In this document: positions 43,425-54,129 of the stretch, piece after piece
How the letters are laid out: each line of letters starts with the position of its first letter
Numbering within the stretch: position 1 is the first letter of the stretch
Origin: Chondrus crispus
Lineage: Eukaryota; Rhodophyta; Florideophyceae; Gigartinales; Gigartinaceae
Direction of reading: 5' to 3'
Length of the DNA: 64,000 nt
NCBI RefSeq assembly: GCF_000350225.1
Contig: NW_005179225.1
Span: forward strand, 1 to 64,000
The notes under the pieces: model-generated
What the model was told of the DNA's origin: nothing
Database searches by the model: none
What the model saw: the letters and a program-made list of their open reading frames with translations, nothing else
Translations under genes and position numbers: made by a program

Positions 43425-45010
43425 TGCCCCCGCTCCCGAGGGTGAGGGGCGCACAGAACAAAACGTACGTCGCGCGCGTCCGCGCCCCCGCCTCCGAAGG
43501 CGAGGGCCGAAGGATAAGAGAAACGTCCGGGCCCTTGCCCCGGACGGCGAGGGGCGACCGCAAGAAAAGACCAACGGCACACGCGCGGCGCCCCCGCCAC
43601 CGATGGCGGGGGGGGCGCGCAAAGAAGAAAACGTACGCCCACACGTCGGGCTCTCGCCCCAATGGCGAGGGACAGCACTGAAAGGAACGTTCGCCGCGCG
43701 CCCGCGCCCTCGCAACCGATGACGAAGGGTGCGGGGTAACGAAATTTGCCGCGGGCTCGCGCTCCCGCCACCGACGGCGGGGAGAGACGCGAGCAAAGAA
43801 GAAGACGTACGCCCAAGCTTCCGCCCCCTCGCCCCGATGGCGAGGGGCGCAGGGGCAAGAAGACGAATGCCGTTCGCGTTCGCGCCCCGCCTCCGAATGC
43901 GAGAGGCGCGAGCGCGGAAAAAGACGAACGGCGCACGCGCGGCACCCCCGCCACCGATGGCCGGGGGCGCGCAAAGAAGGAAACGTATGTCTACGCGCCG
44001 CGCCCTCGTCCCGATAGCGAGGGGCGCGCGCGGACAAGAACACGAGTGCCGCTCGCGCCGCGCCCTCGCCCCGATGGCGAGGGACGGGAAGTATGAAGCC
44101 GTTCGTCGAGCACCCGCGTCCCTCGCCACAGGCCATGAGGGACGCCAAGTATGCGGAGGATCGTCGCGCCCTCGCCCCGATGGCGACAGGAGCGCGAGGT
44201 CTGACGGAGGCCGCGGGAGAGAAGGAAAACTCCAGGGACAATGGGGGCTCGAGGGTGAGAAGCCGATCTAACCAACGGGAGCTCGTCAAATCGAGCGCCT
44301 TGGAAATTGCCGGTAAGCGCTGCCTAACGTCGGAAAGACGATCCGACCAATGGGAGCTCGTCAAACTCCCCATGGGAGTGATTCCCACCTCCGCCGAACC
44401 CTTTGCATTTCCCCTCCTTCATCCGCGCGGTCTGCAGCGGACCCGGCGGAGAGTTGGTCTCCTCGAAGCGGGGATGGCGAAGGGGCACGAGGTCTAGGAC
44501 GAACTCCGCGCGCGTTGCCCTCGCCCCCGCAGGGGCAGGGACGCGAAGAAATGCGATCGTCGCGCGCCCGGCGCCCTCGCCCCCGCATGGAAAGGAGCAC
44601 CGGGCGGATAAGACCAATACAGCGCCCTGAGACCTCGCCCCCGGCACGGCGAGGGGGCGGACTGAAGGAGACGAACGTCGCGCGTTTCTGGCCCTCGCCC
44701 CGGTAGCGAGGGTCGCGCAAAGGATAAGAGAAGAGTCCGCGTCCTCACCACCGCAAGGCGAGGGGGCGGACTGAAGGAGACGAACGCCGCGCGCTTCTGG
44801 CCCTCGCCCCGAATGCGAGGGCGCGCAAAAGATAAGAGAAGCGTCCGCTCCCTCGCCCCGAATGGCGAGGGACGTCCAAAGGAAAAGCGAACAGCTGCTC
44901 GCTCGCGCCCTCCCCCGTAATGGCGAGGGACGCGAAGAAAGACAAGGCCGTGTGCTCGCCTCCGCTGTATAACCTCCTCACCACGGCCCCCGCCAACCGA
45001 AGGCGAAGGG
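43425..45010. repeat. Array of about 23 degenerate stem-loop units
   Basis: A motif close to CCCTCGCCCCGATGGCGAGGG recurs every 50-65 bp: about 14 units from 43425 to 44190, then a gap, then about 9 units from 44515 to 45010. Each can form a stem of about 8 bp with a loop CCGAT, CCGAA or similar. Spacers share motifs such as AAGAAGAAAACGTACG and CGCGC. A larger repeat of about 106 bp is visible at 44653-44758 and 44759-44865. Stem changes are often matched on both sides (CGCC/GGCG, CCCC/GGGG). No long sense gene covers it. Confidence 0.75.
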
Positions 45011-45243
45011 GACGTCGAGTAGAAGGGCGCTTGCTACGCGCAGCGAACCGTCTCTCGTTTGCCGGTGGTCGGTAAGGGGAACTGGCGGCGGGCTGCGGGT
45101 GGGGACCAAAACGGAAGGAGGTGGTACCACGAAAACGACTCTGCAGGAAGGGGATTTTTATTGTGGAAAGGCGCCATGGCCCCCTCTGCTCGCCGACAAG
45201 GGGAGGAGGAAACCCCGCGCGGTTGACCTACACGCTGACAAGG

Positions 45244-47619
45244 TCAGAGGCTCGGGTCATTCGGGGGCAAGCGAGCCCCCGAATCGTAACTGGCTTGAGG
45301 ATAGTACCCCGGGTGCCGGGGTAAGCCGGTTGCCATGTCCGCCAGGGTAGGCATGGCGACCCGTGTGGTATCCTCACCGCTCGCCCCGTCCCGAGACGGG
45401 CGAGGGTCGGGCTCGTACCCCGCATACGGGTCGCGGATGGTTACAGGAGCCGGGGGGTGGGGAACGTTGCCCGCAGGCGGCGGTACCGACTGCGACGACC
45501 GCAGTCGGTCGCGCTCGCGTCGATTGCGTTCGCGATCGGACAACGCCCTTTCGTAGGCCGCGGCTTGGCGCTCGGATGCCTCACGCATGGACCCTAGCTC
45601 ACGGCTGACTTGCTGCAGTTCCGCGGAGCGCGTCGCTAGGTCGTCACGTAGATCGCGCGCTTCATCGCTCCGAGTGAGGAACCAGTCAGCCAGGGTATCG
45701 ACCAACCCGCCTACGGTCCAACCGCGCCGGCTGGCCACGCCTAACGCCCGTACTACCTTGGCGGACGCCGCCAGCTCTCCGTGGGGGAGCACCAGTTCGC
45801 GTACGCGACGCCCTCGGGGCGTTTCCTGCCCCACCGCATCGAGCGGTGGGATGGGGAGGACAGTCGCTGCGGAGACAGGGTCCCCTACAGAACCACGGCC
45901 GACGACCGACGTCGGCCGAAAGGGTTTCACAGCGGTGCCAACGGAGTCCACGGCCACGGCGTCGAGGTCCCTGTAACGTTTACGGCGCCCGCGCCGATGC
46001 TCAGACCCGACCCCTCCCCTCGGCTGCGCGTTGCCGGAGACCGACGGCACGAGGGGAGAGCGCGCCACGAAGGCGTCCGCCGTGGGATCATACGTGAGAT
46101 AGGAGCTGCGAGTTCCGGTCGTATAGTCCATCCACGAACGGTGGTTCCGAGGGGTGACTTCGCTGGCGCGGTACATGAGGCTAATGGCATGGCCGAATGT
46201 CCAAGGGGGGTGACTGGACCCGTGTTCGGACGGATGCAGCGCGACATCGGGAAGGCCCGACGCGACGCGCCTCACGAACGCAACCGTGGGGCCGGGCTGA
46301 ACGAACGCCCGCTTGTTCATGTAAACCTCCGACATGAAGGCGCAGCATACGGACCACGCCCACTCGCGCTCATAGTTGTAAGCGAGCCGCGAGTGGGCTG
46401 GATGCTGTAGGTCGGCGCACGCGATGCCAAAATACTTCAGGATGGGAGGCAGAAGGGGGTGTACCCCTAGTGAAGGAAAGCTCTCCCGCACGCTCACGGG
46501 GAGAGCTGGAAAATCCTCGACTGTCAAGCCGGACGCAAAGGCAGCGGATGGGACGACCCGACCGTCCGCCTCGTCGTCTCTCCTGTAGGCGGACCAATCG
46601 TGGTGAGCGAAACCCACGGCATGTAGCCGCATCAAGAAACACGAGGACTTCTGTAGAGCCACGAGGGGCTTGGTGAAGGCGTAGGGGCGGGGCGAGACGT
46701 ACAACCCCGCCAACTCCGACAGCACGAAGCGTCGGGGGTCTAGCCGCACCGACCCGGACAGGAACGCCCCCATACGATCAACGTAGAGGACCTCCGCAAC
46801 ACTGTACACGAATGTACGATCCCCCGGCAGCTCGTCCGGGAGCTGGTAGCCGACCCCGCCGCCTTCGGCCATTAAGCGACGAAGGGCCGAAGACGCTTCT
46901 TCGAGGCCGCCCGCCTCGTATACCTTGAACACGCGGGCGAGATCGGACCGAAGCCACCCGCACGAGATCACCTCCGCTACGGTGACCCCCGAACGGCCCC
47001 TGCGCAACCAGGGGTACTGCAGCTCGTCGACAGAGAGCAGTGGGGCATCGGAAGACGGAACCCCGAACCACCGCGTGGCAGAGGCCACCTCCCCCTCACG
47101 ACCGGAAGAGGAGGGGGGAGGTACAGGAGGACGACGGCCGAAGGACGCACCATCAGGGGCGGCGTGGTCGCGCGCGACGTCCAAATGCGCAACGGGTCGG
47201 ACGTCGTCCGCTGGGGCCGAAGGGGCAGCCGGACTGAACGCGATAACCGGTTTGGGTGGCCCCACGGGAGGGGCCACCAGCTCCACGGAGACGGTCGTGG
47301 AGCGGGAACGGGACTTCTGGAAAGCCGGCGGGGCCAGCGGGGCCGTACGAATCAGAGCGATGTCGTCCTCTCGCGATCCAGGGGACGCGCTCGATGACCC
47401 GACCCCGCTCGGCAAAGGAATCGCGACGACGGACGCGCCCGCCGCCACGGGTTTGCCGCCGCCATCGAGCGGAGGCGGAGGCGGAGGAGGAAGAGAGGTT
47501 GAGTCGGCCATGATAGGACGGCCGATAGGACGGAGCCGAGATGATCGATCGGGACTGTCGGAGAAGGACTGGGACAGCGCAAAGTGGACGCGGACGTCCA
47601 CACTTGAGAGGGGGGCCAT
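45244..47619 (-). CDS. Antisense 791-residue ORF of element C
   Basis: Opens at an ATG whose first base (47619) is also the first base of the 3' LTR on the other strand, and runs 791 codons antisense to the element. The N-terminus is Pro/Ser-rich with a seven-proline run. A central domain includes VRESFPSLGVHPLLPPILKY followed by FGIACADLQH (about residues 380-415), which recalls the putative gypsy-type transposon domain (PF04195) that plant gypsy elements carry in antisense ORFs. A coiled coil rich in Arg/Glu (DDLATRSAELQQVSRELGSM, about 650-705) precedes a Pro/Gly-rich tail. No competing long plus-strand frame exists over most of it. Transcription would have to start within the 3' LTR in antisense direction. 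The domain resemblance is tentative. Confidence 0.6.
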   Translation of the reverse strand: MAPLSSVDVRVHFALSQSFSDSPDRSSRLRPIGRPIMADSTSLPPPPPPPLDGGGKPVAAGASVVAIPLPSGVGSSSASPGSREDDIALIRTAPLAPPAFQKSRSRSTTVSVELVAPPVGPPKPVIAFSPAAPSAPADDVRPVAHLDVARDHAAPDGASFGRRPPVPPPSSSGREGEVASATRWFGVPSSDAPLLSVDELQYPWLRRGRSGVTVAEVISCGWLRSDLARVFKVYEAGGLEEASSALRRLMAEGGGVGYQLPDELPGDRTFVYSVAEVLYVDRMGAFLSGSVRLDPRRFVLSELAGLYVSPRPYAFTKPLVALQKSSCFLMRLHAVGFAHHDWSAYRRDDEADGRVVPSAAFASGLTVEDFPALPVSVRESFPSLGVHPLLPPILKYFGIACADLQHPAHSRLAYNYEREWAWSVCCAFMSEVYMNKRAFVQPGPTVAFVRRVASGLPDVALHPSEHGSSHPPWTFGHAISLMYRASEVTPRNHRSWMDYTTGTRSSYLTYDPTADAFVARSPLVPSVSGNAQPRGGVGSEHRRGRRKRYRDLDAVAVDSVGTAVKPFRPTSVVGRGSVGDPVSAATVLPIPPLDAVGQETPRGRRVRELVLPHGELAASAKVVRALGVASRRGWTVGGLVDTLADWFLTRSDEARDLRDDLATRSAELQQVSRELGSMREASERQAAAYERALSDRERNRRERDRLRSSQSVPPPAGNVPHPPAPVTIRDPYAGYEPDPRPSRDGASGEDTTRVAMPTLADMATGLPRHPGYYPQASYDSGARLPPNDPSL
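47606..47618 (+). promoter_or_regulatory. Polypurine tract of element C
   Basis: GAGAGGGGGGCCA directly before the 3' LTR, the expected plus-strand primer region. Confidence 0.7.
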
Positions 47620-48230
47620 GTAGCATATCCCCCTCCCTAAATTAGATTTAGATTAGATTTATAACAGTAGAGCCCGAGCTCTACAGTACCTCAGTGCGCG
47701 CGCACACGTGTACCCCACGTGTACGGGGGCGCGCGCACACACACGTGTACAACACGTGTGCTGCCAGCCCCGACGGCTGACAGCACTACAGTGCAGGCCG
47801 ACCTGCACTACTGTAATGTTATGATAGGTGACCCTGTACATTAAATATGAGCGGACCGCCGGCGGTGGAGGACGACAAGAACGGACTTGTCAAGGATCCT
47901 CCACCTTGGTCCGCCCGCTTACTTTTAGGTACTTCCGTCCGTTTTACCTAGGAGTCGCACCGCGCGCGGGTTGAGGACGCGCGTAGCACGCCCACGAGCC
48001 GGCTCCGCCTCCGCCCGTCGGTACTGGATCGTCACCCAGTACCGCTCCGGGGCGTCGAGGCGTAGAACCGCTCGCGCGTGCGCGCGTCCTCCCCGATCCC
48101 GCTCTACCACCGCTACCTCGAGCCCGTGCTCGGTACCGTGGGTGGGCCGTGCTTCTGTCTTCCCGCCGATCGGGGTCTTCCCGAACTGTCAGTACTCACC
48201 CCCCTCGTCGTTGGGGGTGATTATACTACA
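47619..48230 (+). repeat. 3' LTR of element C
   Basis: 612 bp, partner of 34725-35335, differing by about two substitutions and one extra C. Confidence 0.92.
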
Positions 48231-48307
48231 CGAACCCCTTCCATCTACAAGCCGGAGCTCCAACCCCTTTCAGCTACAAGCTACTAACGACATGGCAACA
48301 TCATCAC

Positions 48308-48640
48308 CGCAGGCGATTCGATCCACAGTGTGATGCCAATACCTTGGCACCACCATTACCCCACCATTTCCGCAGGCGATACAATCCGCAGTGTGGTACC
48401 AATATCTTGGCACCACCATTACCTCACCATTACCGCACGCGATACGATCTACACTGTGATATCCATACCTTGGCACCACCATTACCCCACCATTACCGCA
48501 GGCGATACGATCCACAGTGTGATACCCATACCTTGGCACCACCATTACTCCACCATTACTGCAGGCGATACAATCGGCAGTGTGAAACCAATAACAAGGC
48601 ACCACCATCAACGCAGGAGATAAGATCTACGGAGTGACAC
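48308..48640. repeat. 63-bp tandem repeat, about five copies
   Basis: Units start CGCAGGCGATACGATCCACA and are 63 bp long with moderate divergence, so both strands stay open as a 21-residue repeat (plus strand IPWHHHYPTITAGDTIHSV). Because 63 is a multiple of three, the open frames follow from the repeat and need not be genes. Confidence 0.85.
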
Positions 48641-49736
48641 CGACGACAATTCACAACCACCGCTGCACGTGATGTTTTCCGCAGAGTATTACGAAACGAA
48701 GGGCGCCACCGCCGGCAGAAGTGACAATCTGAAAGTGCTGCCTCGTTCACGGCCATAACTAAGAGGCTCCACCCTTTCGCGTCCACCAACACTATATTCA
48801 GCCTGCGATTCTTTTATCATTCATTATATTTAATTCAGTGCTTTACAATCACTGCAAATGTACTAACCAAAAACACTGCATGTACCATTTTTGTAATCTT
48901 ATAGTTTCGTCCAGCAACGCTACATTGGCACCTTAGAACAACACTCAGCCACTATCTAAAACCATTAAAAGTATTCTTTTGCAAACCGGGTCAATAGTGT
49001 TCACTGACGATTCTGTTATTGTTCCTCACCAATATTACCGGTGACATCCAATAATGATATCAGTAGCGATATTGCATATCTATACTATCTATTGTCGCTG
49101 GACAACGATTATAATGTTGTACGGAACGCTCTCGTTACTGTTCCTGTACGATGCACATATCAATATTTTACATTAATACATTGGGTATTCCCAAATGCTG
49201 TTCTATCTTTTTCATGCACCACTTCTTGTAATGTCCAGCGACGCTATATTTACTGTCTCTACCATAATTATAAGTAGCGCCCATTGTTGATATACTAATG
49301 TTCATGTGGACGTTATACATACTGTTCACTGACAAACCAAGTGTTACCCGAATTGCGATGTTTTCATTGTACACAGCCGTCTTTTCATCATTCCCGAAAC
49401 GAGGATTCATTGTGTCATGGAGAATACGTTTTTGGCATCGTAATATGTGTCGTCCAAAACCAATATATATAGCGTATCAGGATAATATAAAGAACGTTTT
49501 TGGAGGCTACAAGGATTGTTGTTTTTTGTACTTTGCCTCAGCAGTGGTTGGATACATTGGAGCTTAATGCGTCTGCGCATCTACTGCCCAGTATTTCGTC
49601 GAACATCCACGCCCCATCTGTCCCATACTTGTGTACTGTGCAAAATTCAGATAAGCCATCCCTGGCCTTGCCACAGGAAACGCCATTCCTCTCTGAAAGA
49701 GACCACAGGGTGGCGTTTGAGACATTCACATTGAGG
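48641..49736. other. AT-rich stretch, no gene recognised
   Basis: AT-rich sequence with short recurring phrases such as CCAGC(A/G)ACGCTA and long T/A runs. Possibly a decayed repeat; no coding content recognised. Confidence 0.5.
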
Positions 49737-50216
49737 ATGCCACGGCGGGCCCGCGGCGACCTCTCCAATGAGAATTTCAAGCGTGCGAAAAAGGAGGCAC
49801 TCTTTCTTATTGAAGAGAAAACAAAAACAGACGAGGCTTGGACACGTAGCCAAGCTGTGTTGGAACGGGTCATGTGGAAGATTCTACACAAGGGCGTTGA
49901 TGGGAACCTAATAGCGATGAATTACGGTGTTGACGTAGAGGCTGAAGGGGCATACAAGGGCGAGTCATTTGTGAAATGGTACGGCATGGATGATACCGGT
50001 CATACCTATGAGGCGAAGACGAGGGGCCACGCAGGGGACCGATTAAGTGACGCGCAAAGGACAATGACCGGGCTGGACCGGACAGTCCACCCTCATCTCA
50101 TTCCCTGTGTCCAGAACTGTTTCCAGACTCCTATGTGGCAACGCATCACCTCCCTGGCCTTTGTCGGCGCTCTCCCGCTACGCGTTCTTTGCATATTGAG
50201 ATTCGAGACTGAATGA
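49737..50216 (+). CDS. Unrecognised ORF, 159 residues
   Basis: From the ATG at 49737 (MPRRARGDLSNENFKRAKKE) to 50216. The frame is open 79 codons further upstream without an ATG at its start. Composition is charged and helical in the N-terminal half (LIEEKTKTDEAWTRSQ), followed by a Tyr/Gly-rich middle (KWYGMDDTGHTYEAKTRGHA). No family is recognised; it could be a fragment of a transposon protein. Confidence 0.35.
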   Translation: MPRRARGDLSNENFKRAKKEALFLIEEKTKTDEAWTRSQAVLERVMWKILHKGVDGNLIAMNYGVDVEAEGAYKGESFVKWYGMDDTGHTYEAKTRGHAGDRLSDAQRTMTGLDRTVHPHLIPCVQNCFQTPMWQRITSLAFVGALPLRVLCILRFETE

Positions 50217-51000
50217 ATGTGAAAGCGAAGAAAGATAGTCGAATCTATTGATCGATAGATACGCATCTCTTGTATCGCTTCCCAGGAATCTCACAGAACA
50301 CATTGAGTACGGGGCGCCCCTACCAATCCGAACATCGAGACTCATGCCGAGCAACTTCACCGAATTTGATCTTACCGCAAACTCGTTGCGGAGAATTGGA
50401 TAAAACTGCAATAAGCTGTCTCGACGGCATTCTGGCGGCATGCCGACCGATATCTCCTGCCCATGCGACTCTGGCATTAACTACTGATTTCATCATTTAT
50501 GGAAGGGCGGTCTTCTAGGTTCGGATCATTCGCGCTCGTGAAGATGTGCGAAGCTATTGCGATTGGGTCTTCTTTTATGATGTATGGGCTTCGTGCTGTA
50601 AGTAAGACTCTAGTAGGCGGACATGCAAGACCGTTTTTTCCGAAGGAAGTGCGTGAAGGGAAGCTAAACGCAGCACTCGTGGCTGCTGAAGCAGGAATAT
50701 TTGATAGAGTCGCAAGCGGACTGTCAATGGATCACATTCGTTCTGTGAAGGGATCCTTTGAAACATAAGCGTGCCACACAGCTGTGTCCCGCAGTGGAGG
50801 TTTGGCTCTCAATTGCAGTCTGACTATAGAGGAGGTACAGAAGTATTGCAAGACATGAAAAACGTACTTCCATCAGCAGTACTGCCAACGGTATCAACAC
50901 ATTGCCGCAAATAGAGAGAGATGACTGCCGAAGATTTCGCCATATTTCTGTCTGTACTGAACAATCTATCTTCGTACGGAGCTGTTAACTACTTTTCAAT
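50217..51000. other. Coding-like fragment, family unknown
   Basis: A plus-strand frame at 50499-50768 (FGSFALVKMCEAIAIGSSFM, ending GSFET) reads like part of a protein, but it is short and isolated. Nothing else recognised. Confidence 0.3.
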
Positions 51001-51375
51001 ATGGTTGATGAGGACCATGACGAAGACTGGACGATACCAGATCTGAGGGAGTTCCATATGGATAGGTTCGACTTTGCGGGTAACTGCGAGTGTCAGGGGC
51101 GGTTCCAGGACGAGGTGTACAGGGCGGAGGGAGAGGGTGTTGGTGCCGTGGTGACGCGGCTGCGCCGCATGGGGCTGCGCGGCTCGAGGCTGGGCGAGGA
51201 CAGGCTCGTCGGGAACTGCATCGGGGGACTGGATCGGGGGCAGCGCTGCGCTTATGTACACGCCGGAGTATGGCGATGTGGAGATGGCGGTGAGCGTGGC
51301 AGGCAGGTTGGAAATGTGGAGGGGCATTTGAAAATGTGCGACCACATGCTGTTATCTGGAAAGTGCAAAATCTAG
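51001..51375 (+). CDS. Unrecognised ORF, strand uncertain
   Basis: A GC-rich patch in AT-richer surroundings. The plus frame gives 124 residues (MVDEDHDEDWTIPDLREFHM onward), and overlapping minus-strand frames of similar length are also open. No domain is visible; GC-rich composition alone could keep these frames open. Confidence 0.25.
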   Translation: MVDEDHDEDWTIPDLREFHMDRFDFAGNCECQGRFQDEVYRAEGEGVGAVVTRLRRMGLRGSRLGEDRLVGNCIGGLDRGQRCAYVHAGVWRCGDGGERGRQVGNVEGHLKMCDHMLLSGKCKI

Positions 51376-52499
51376 GGACACGTGTACATGACTCGACGGC
51401 CCGGACCCTCACCCCATATCACCACATGACACGTGTAAAGTCTCAGATTTTGGGGTTCTGGGGACGAAAGTGGACTTTTGGAGGGTTTTGCAAATTTGCA
51501 AAAATGCCGAAAATTTGCATTTGGCCCGAACCGTTATAGGGCTACACAGGCAATACTGCAAATTGGTTGGGTGTCGGTTCGAATGCTGCAATTCTATTGG
51601 TCTGTTATTGTCCACTTATATGCAGTCATGCTAGTGATATGTGTTGAATGATCAGTATACGTTTTAATTACATCATTTCGAGGGTTTCAAGTTGTTCACC
51701 ATGATTGTAATGGGTAATTACGGGTGATCTTGGCGCAGGACACTTGTGTGCGGTGTACATATGTACACGTTGCCAGGTTGTTGCGTGTACGTACACTTGT
51801 ACACGTCGCCTGCATACGGTCCGGCGCGTGTCCGAGTACATTACATGTGAATTAAAAGTACAACAAGTATTTCTCACAAGAGACATGTACTTACGTGAGT
51901 ATTCAGTGCACGCGTCACGTTGTATGCGACCCTTGCATCAGTATGCGCCGTTGTACTACACTCTCTTCAGCATGCGACGTTGTACTGTGCTCTCGATATG
52001 GTGCGCCGTTGGATGCAAGTTGATGACAGTACTCGTGTGATTCACATCAGATATCACGTGAGATGTGTAGAAAGTCTGGATGCACATTGTTGCTACCCAT
52101 CATAGTTGTCTGGCAGTGTGTACCGAAATTAGTAAGGTACGAAACAAGGGCATGTATGGGGACTGAGATATGACAGGACTTTGCGTTGTTGGAAATAGAG
52201 AGATGCCAAGTTGTTCATTGCGCAAGAATATATTCTGTCATGTCTGGATGCAGATTAGTAGGTGTGAAACGATTGCATGCATAGGGCCATGGTTTACAGT
52301 CACTCGAAATGTGTAGAAACTGTTGTGCATTGATAGTCAATAGTCAATTCGTAAGGTGGAAATAGAACAGTGTGGACGGGCCAGAAGAGGACCGCGCTTG
52401 GTCGCGCATATGGTGAGTACGGTTTACCAGGTGCCAAAGTAATGGGATAGTGTAACACTCAAAGTGTATAAGTATCGTCGAAAGACGGCTCCAAGTAAA
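51376..52499. other. No gene recognised
   Basis: Includes clustered GTACAC/GTGTAC motifs near 51750-51815 and repeated TGCGCCGTTG/TGCGACGTTG phrases near 51940-52010. No convincing coding frame. Confidence 0.45.
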
Positions 52500-53345
52500 C
52501 CTCGGTACCAACTCCTTCACTCACACACATCAACCTGCCCTCCTTCTTTCCCTTGCCCCTCCAAACCTACCATTAGAGGCATCAAGGAGAAGTTCGCGGA
52601 AGAGGCGGTGTACGACATGGGCAGGGGGAGAGGGCGGCGCTGAGGTCCATTGCGAGCGATGTCAGGGGCGTGGAGAGGAAATATGTACAGTTCGAGGTCA
52701 GCAACGAGGAAATTAGGGAGAGAGAAAGTGGAGTATGGCTGCCGCGGCGTGGAAGTGCTGGTCGCACATGGCGATATCAACGCCCTTGGCTGTGACGCTT
52801 TGGGCAGGGTCCACCTCATCCATGTCCCTGTCAAATATGAGTATCTCGCCCTCAAGGTCGTCAATAATAGATTGTTCTTTAGGGACCGCCTGCATTTTAA
52901 GAGTGCCGTCAATAAGAGGCTCACCTTGGAGCTCGTCACCGCAATGAATGTAAAAGCTCCCCGGGTCTTTCTTGAAGCCCATCTTCGTCCCCTTCCTTCC
53001 TCTCTATTCTGGTCCATCAACCACTGCAAGGAGCCCCACATACTCACCATCTCGCGTCAACCACTCGCTGGCCCCTCCCCCGCAGACCCCTCCCTACAAT
53101 GCTGCCTCCCTCCCCGCCCCGTTGCCGATTCTCCATCGCCCTCCGCGGCCCCTCTCTCGCCGCAACTCTGCGGGCTGTCCCGCCACCCCCACTCCCATCT
53201 TTCCTGGCGCTTGATTCCCTCCTTTCCTCCCTCTTTCCCCTACCTCTCCCCTTTCCTTGTCCTCGTCGCCCGCATCTGCGGCGCGGGCCCGCCCTCCCGT
53301 CTCTGCCCGCGGCCGTCACCTCGCTGCTCACCTTTCTGCATTCTC
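52500..53345. pseudogene. Host gene fragments on both strands, unrecognised
   Basis: On the plus strand IRGIKEKFAEEAVYDMGRG (near 52573) continues after a frame change as ALRSIASDVRGVERKYVQFE to about 52740. On the minus strand a frame from 52982 to 52713 (MGFKKDPGSFYIHCGDELQG, IIDDLEGEILIFDRDMDEVD) also looks coding. The 3' part (53050-53345) is C-rich on the plus strand without a clear gene and runs into the assembly gap. No family recognised. Confidence 0.35.
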
Positions 53346-53632
53346 NNNNNNNNNNNNNNNNNNNNNNNNNNNNNNNNNNNNNNNNNNNNNNNNNNNNNNN
53401 NNNNNNNNNNNNNNNNNNNNNNNNNNNNNNNNNNNNNNNNNNNNNNNNNNNNNNNNNNNNNNNNNNNNNNNNNNNNNNNNNNNNNNNNNNNNNNNNNNNN
53501 NNNNNNNNNNNNNNNNNNNNNNNNNNNNNNNNNNNNNNNNNNNNNNNNNNNNNNNNNNNNNNNNNNNNNNNNNNNNNNNNNNNNNNNNNNNNNNNNNNNN
53601 NNNNNNNNNNNNNNNNNNNNNNNNNNNNNNNN
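53346..53632. other. Assembly gap
   Basis: 287 consecutive N. Anything spanning it is unknown. Confidence 1.
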
Positions 53633-54129
53633 ATCCAGTCATATGGAGGAGAGCAGCATACGAAAGAGGAGAGCGGCGAGCGAGGCCGCGATATGGATCA
53701 GATGGTTTGAGTAAATTTGCATTTCTCTAGGCCATTGTCCTCCATCTGTATTCCACCACGGGTCCGCACTCTGCTTGAAACCTTCCATGAGTGACATAAG
53801 TGCGCCTATCAACCAGGGGCAGCCTCATATTTTAGGACAATTTTTAAATGCGCAGAGTATGGTCCACTTATGCTCAGAAATTACTCCAAATATCTCCCGG
53901 TGCCCTCCAGTTGTCCTCCAGCAATCCGCATAGTGTTTGCTAGGGCCGGAGTCACCTGCGAAAAGTTTCAATCAGCTGGACGGAAGCAGATGTTTGACCC
54001 TAGGTGTAGTGGCAGAAACATCGGTACGAAGAGAGATGTAACTGCACTTTAGCTGATGATTCGATGAAGTCTTCCGAGAAACGCAAGACCTTCAACATGG
54101 CTCCCAGAGCATAAGAAGTACTGTAAGAC
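53633..54129. other. No gene recognised
   Basis: Contains GAAATTACTCCAAATAT at about 53878, also present directly left of the PiggyBac-type element (about 24994-25010), so a small shared repeat may lie here. No coding frame of note. Confidence 0.4.

Larger units (their letters stand above)
34725..48230 (+). mobile_element. Large Ty3/gypsy chromovirus-type element with antisense ORF (element C), recent
   Basis: A 13.5-kb GC-rich element with 611/612-bp LTRs (TGTAGCATAT...ACTACA) that differ by about two substitutions and one single-base indel. The flanks CCAAC and CGAAC match in four of five bases, a probable target duplication. Order: LTR, primer site, gag, pol with chromodomain, a GC-rich stem-loop array, a long antisense ORF, purine tract, LTR. 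The sense genes look close to whole, with about two breaks. The 5.4 kb between pol and the 3' LTR is unusually long for a gypsy element. Confidence 0.92.

Noticed and set aside
43188-44388. Arg/Pro/Ala-rich frames of up to 368 codons over the stem-loop array
   Set aside because: Several frames on both strands are open at once because of GC-rich repeats; composition is repeat-driven with no domain.
43425-45010. CRISPR-like array
   Set aside because: Units and spacers are both partly repetitive and diverged, there are no cas genes, and it lies within a eukaryotic LTR element.
48270-48640. Genes on both strands of the tandem repeat
   Set aside because: Open frames follow from the 63-bp period; no independent coding evidence.
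52650-53730. Long plus-strand frames spanning the N gap
   Set aside because: They owe their length to the Ns, which carry no stops; nothing can be said about the sequence in the gap.
53878-53894. Second PiggyBac-type end near 53.9 kb
   Set aside because: It matches only the sequence outside the 25.0 kb left end (GAAATTACTCCAAATAT) and lacks the CCCTAGTATTC repeat.
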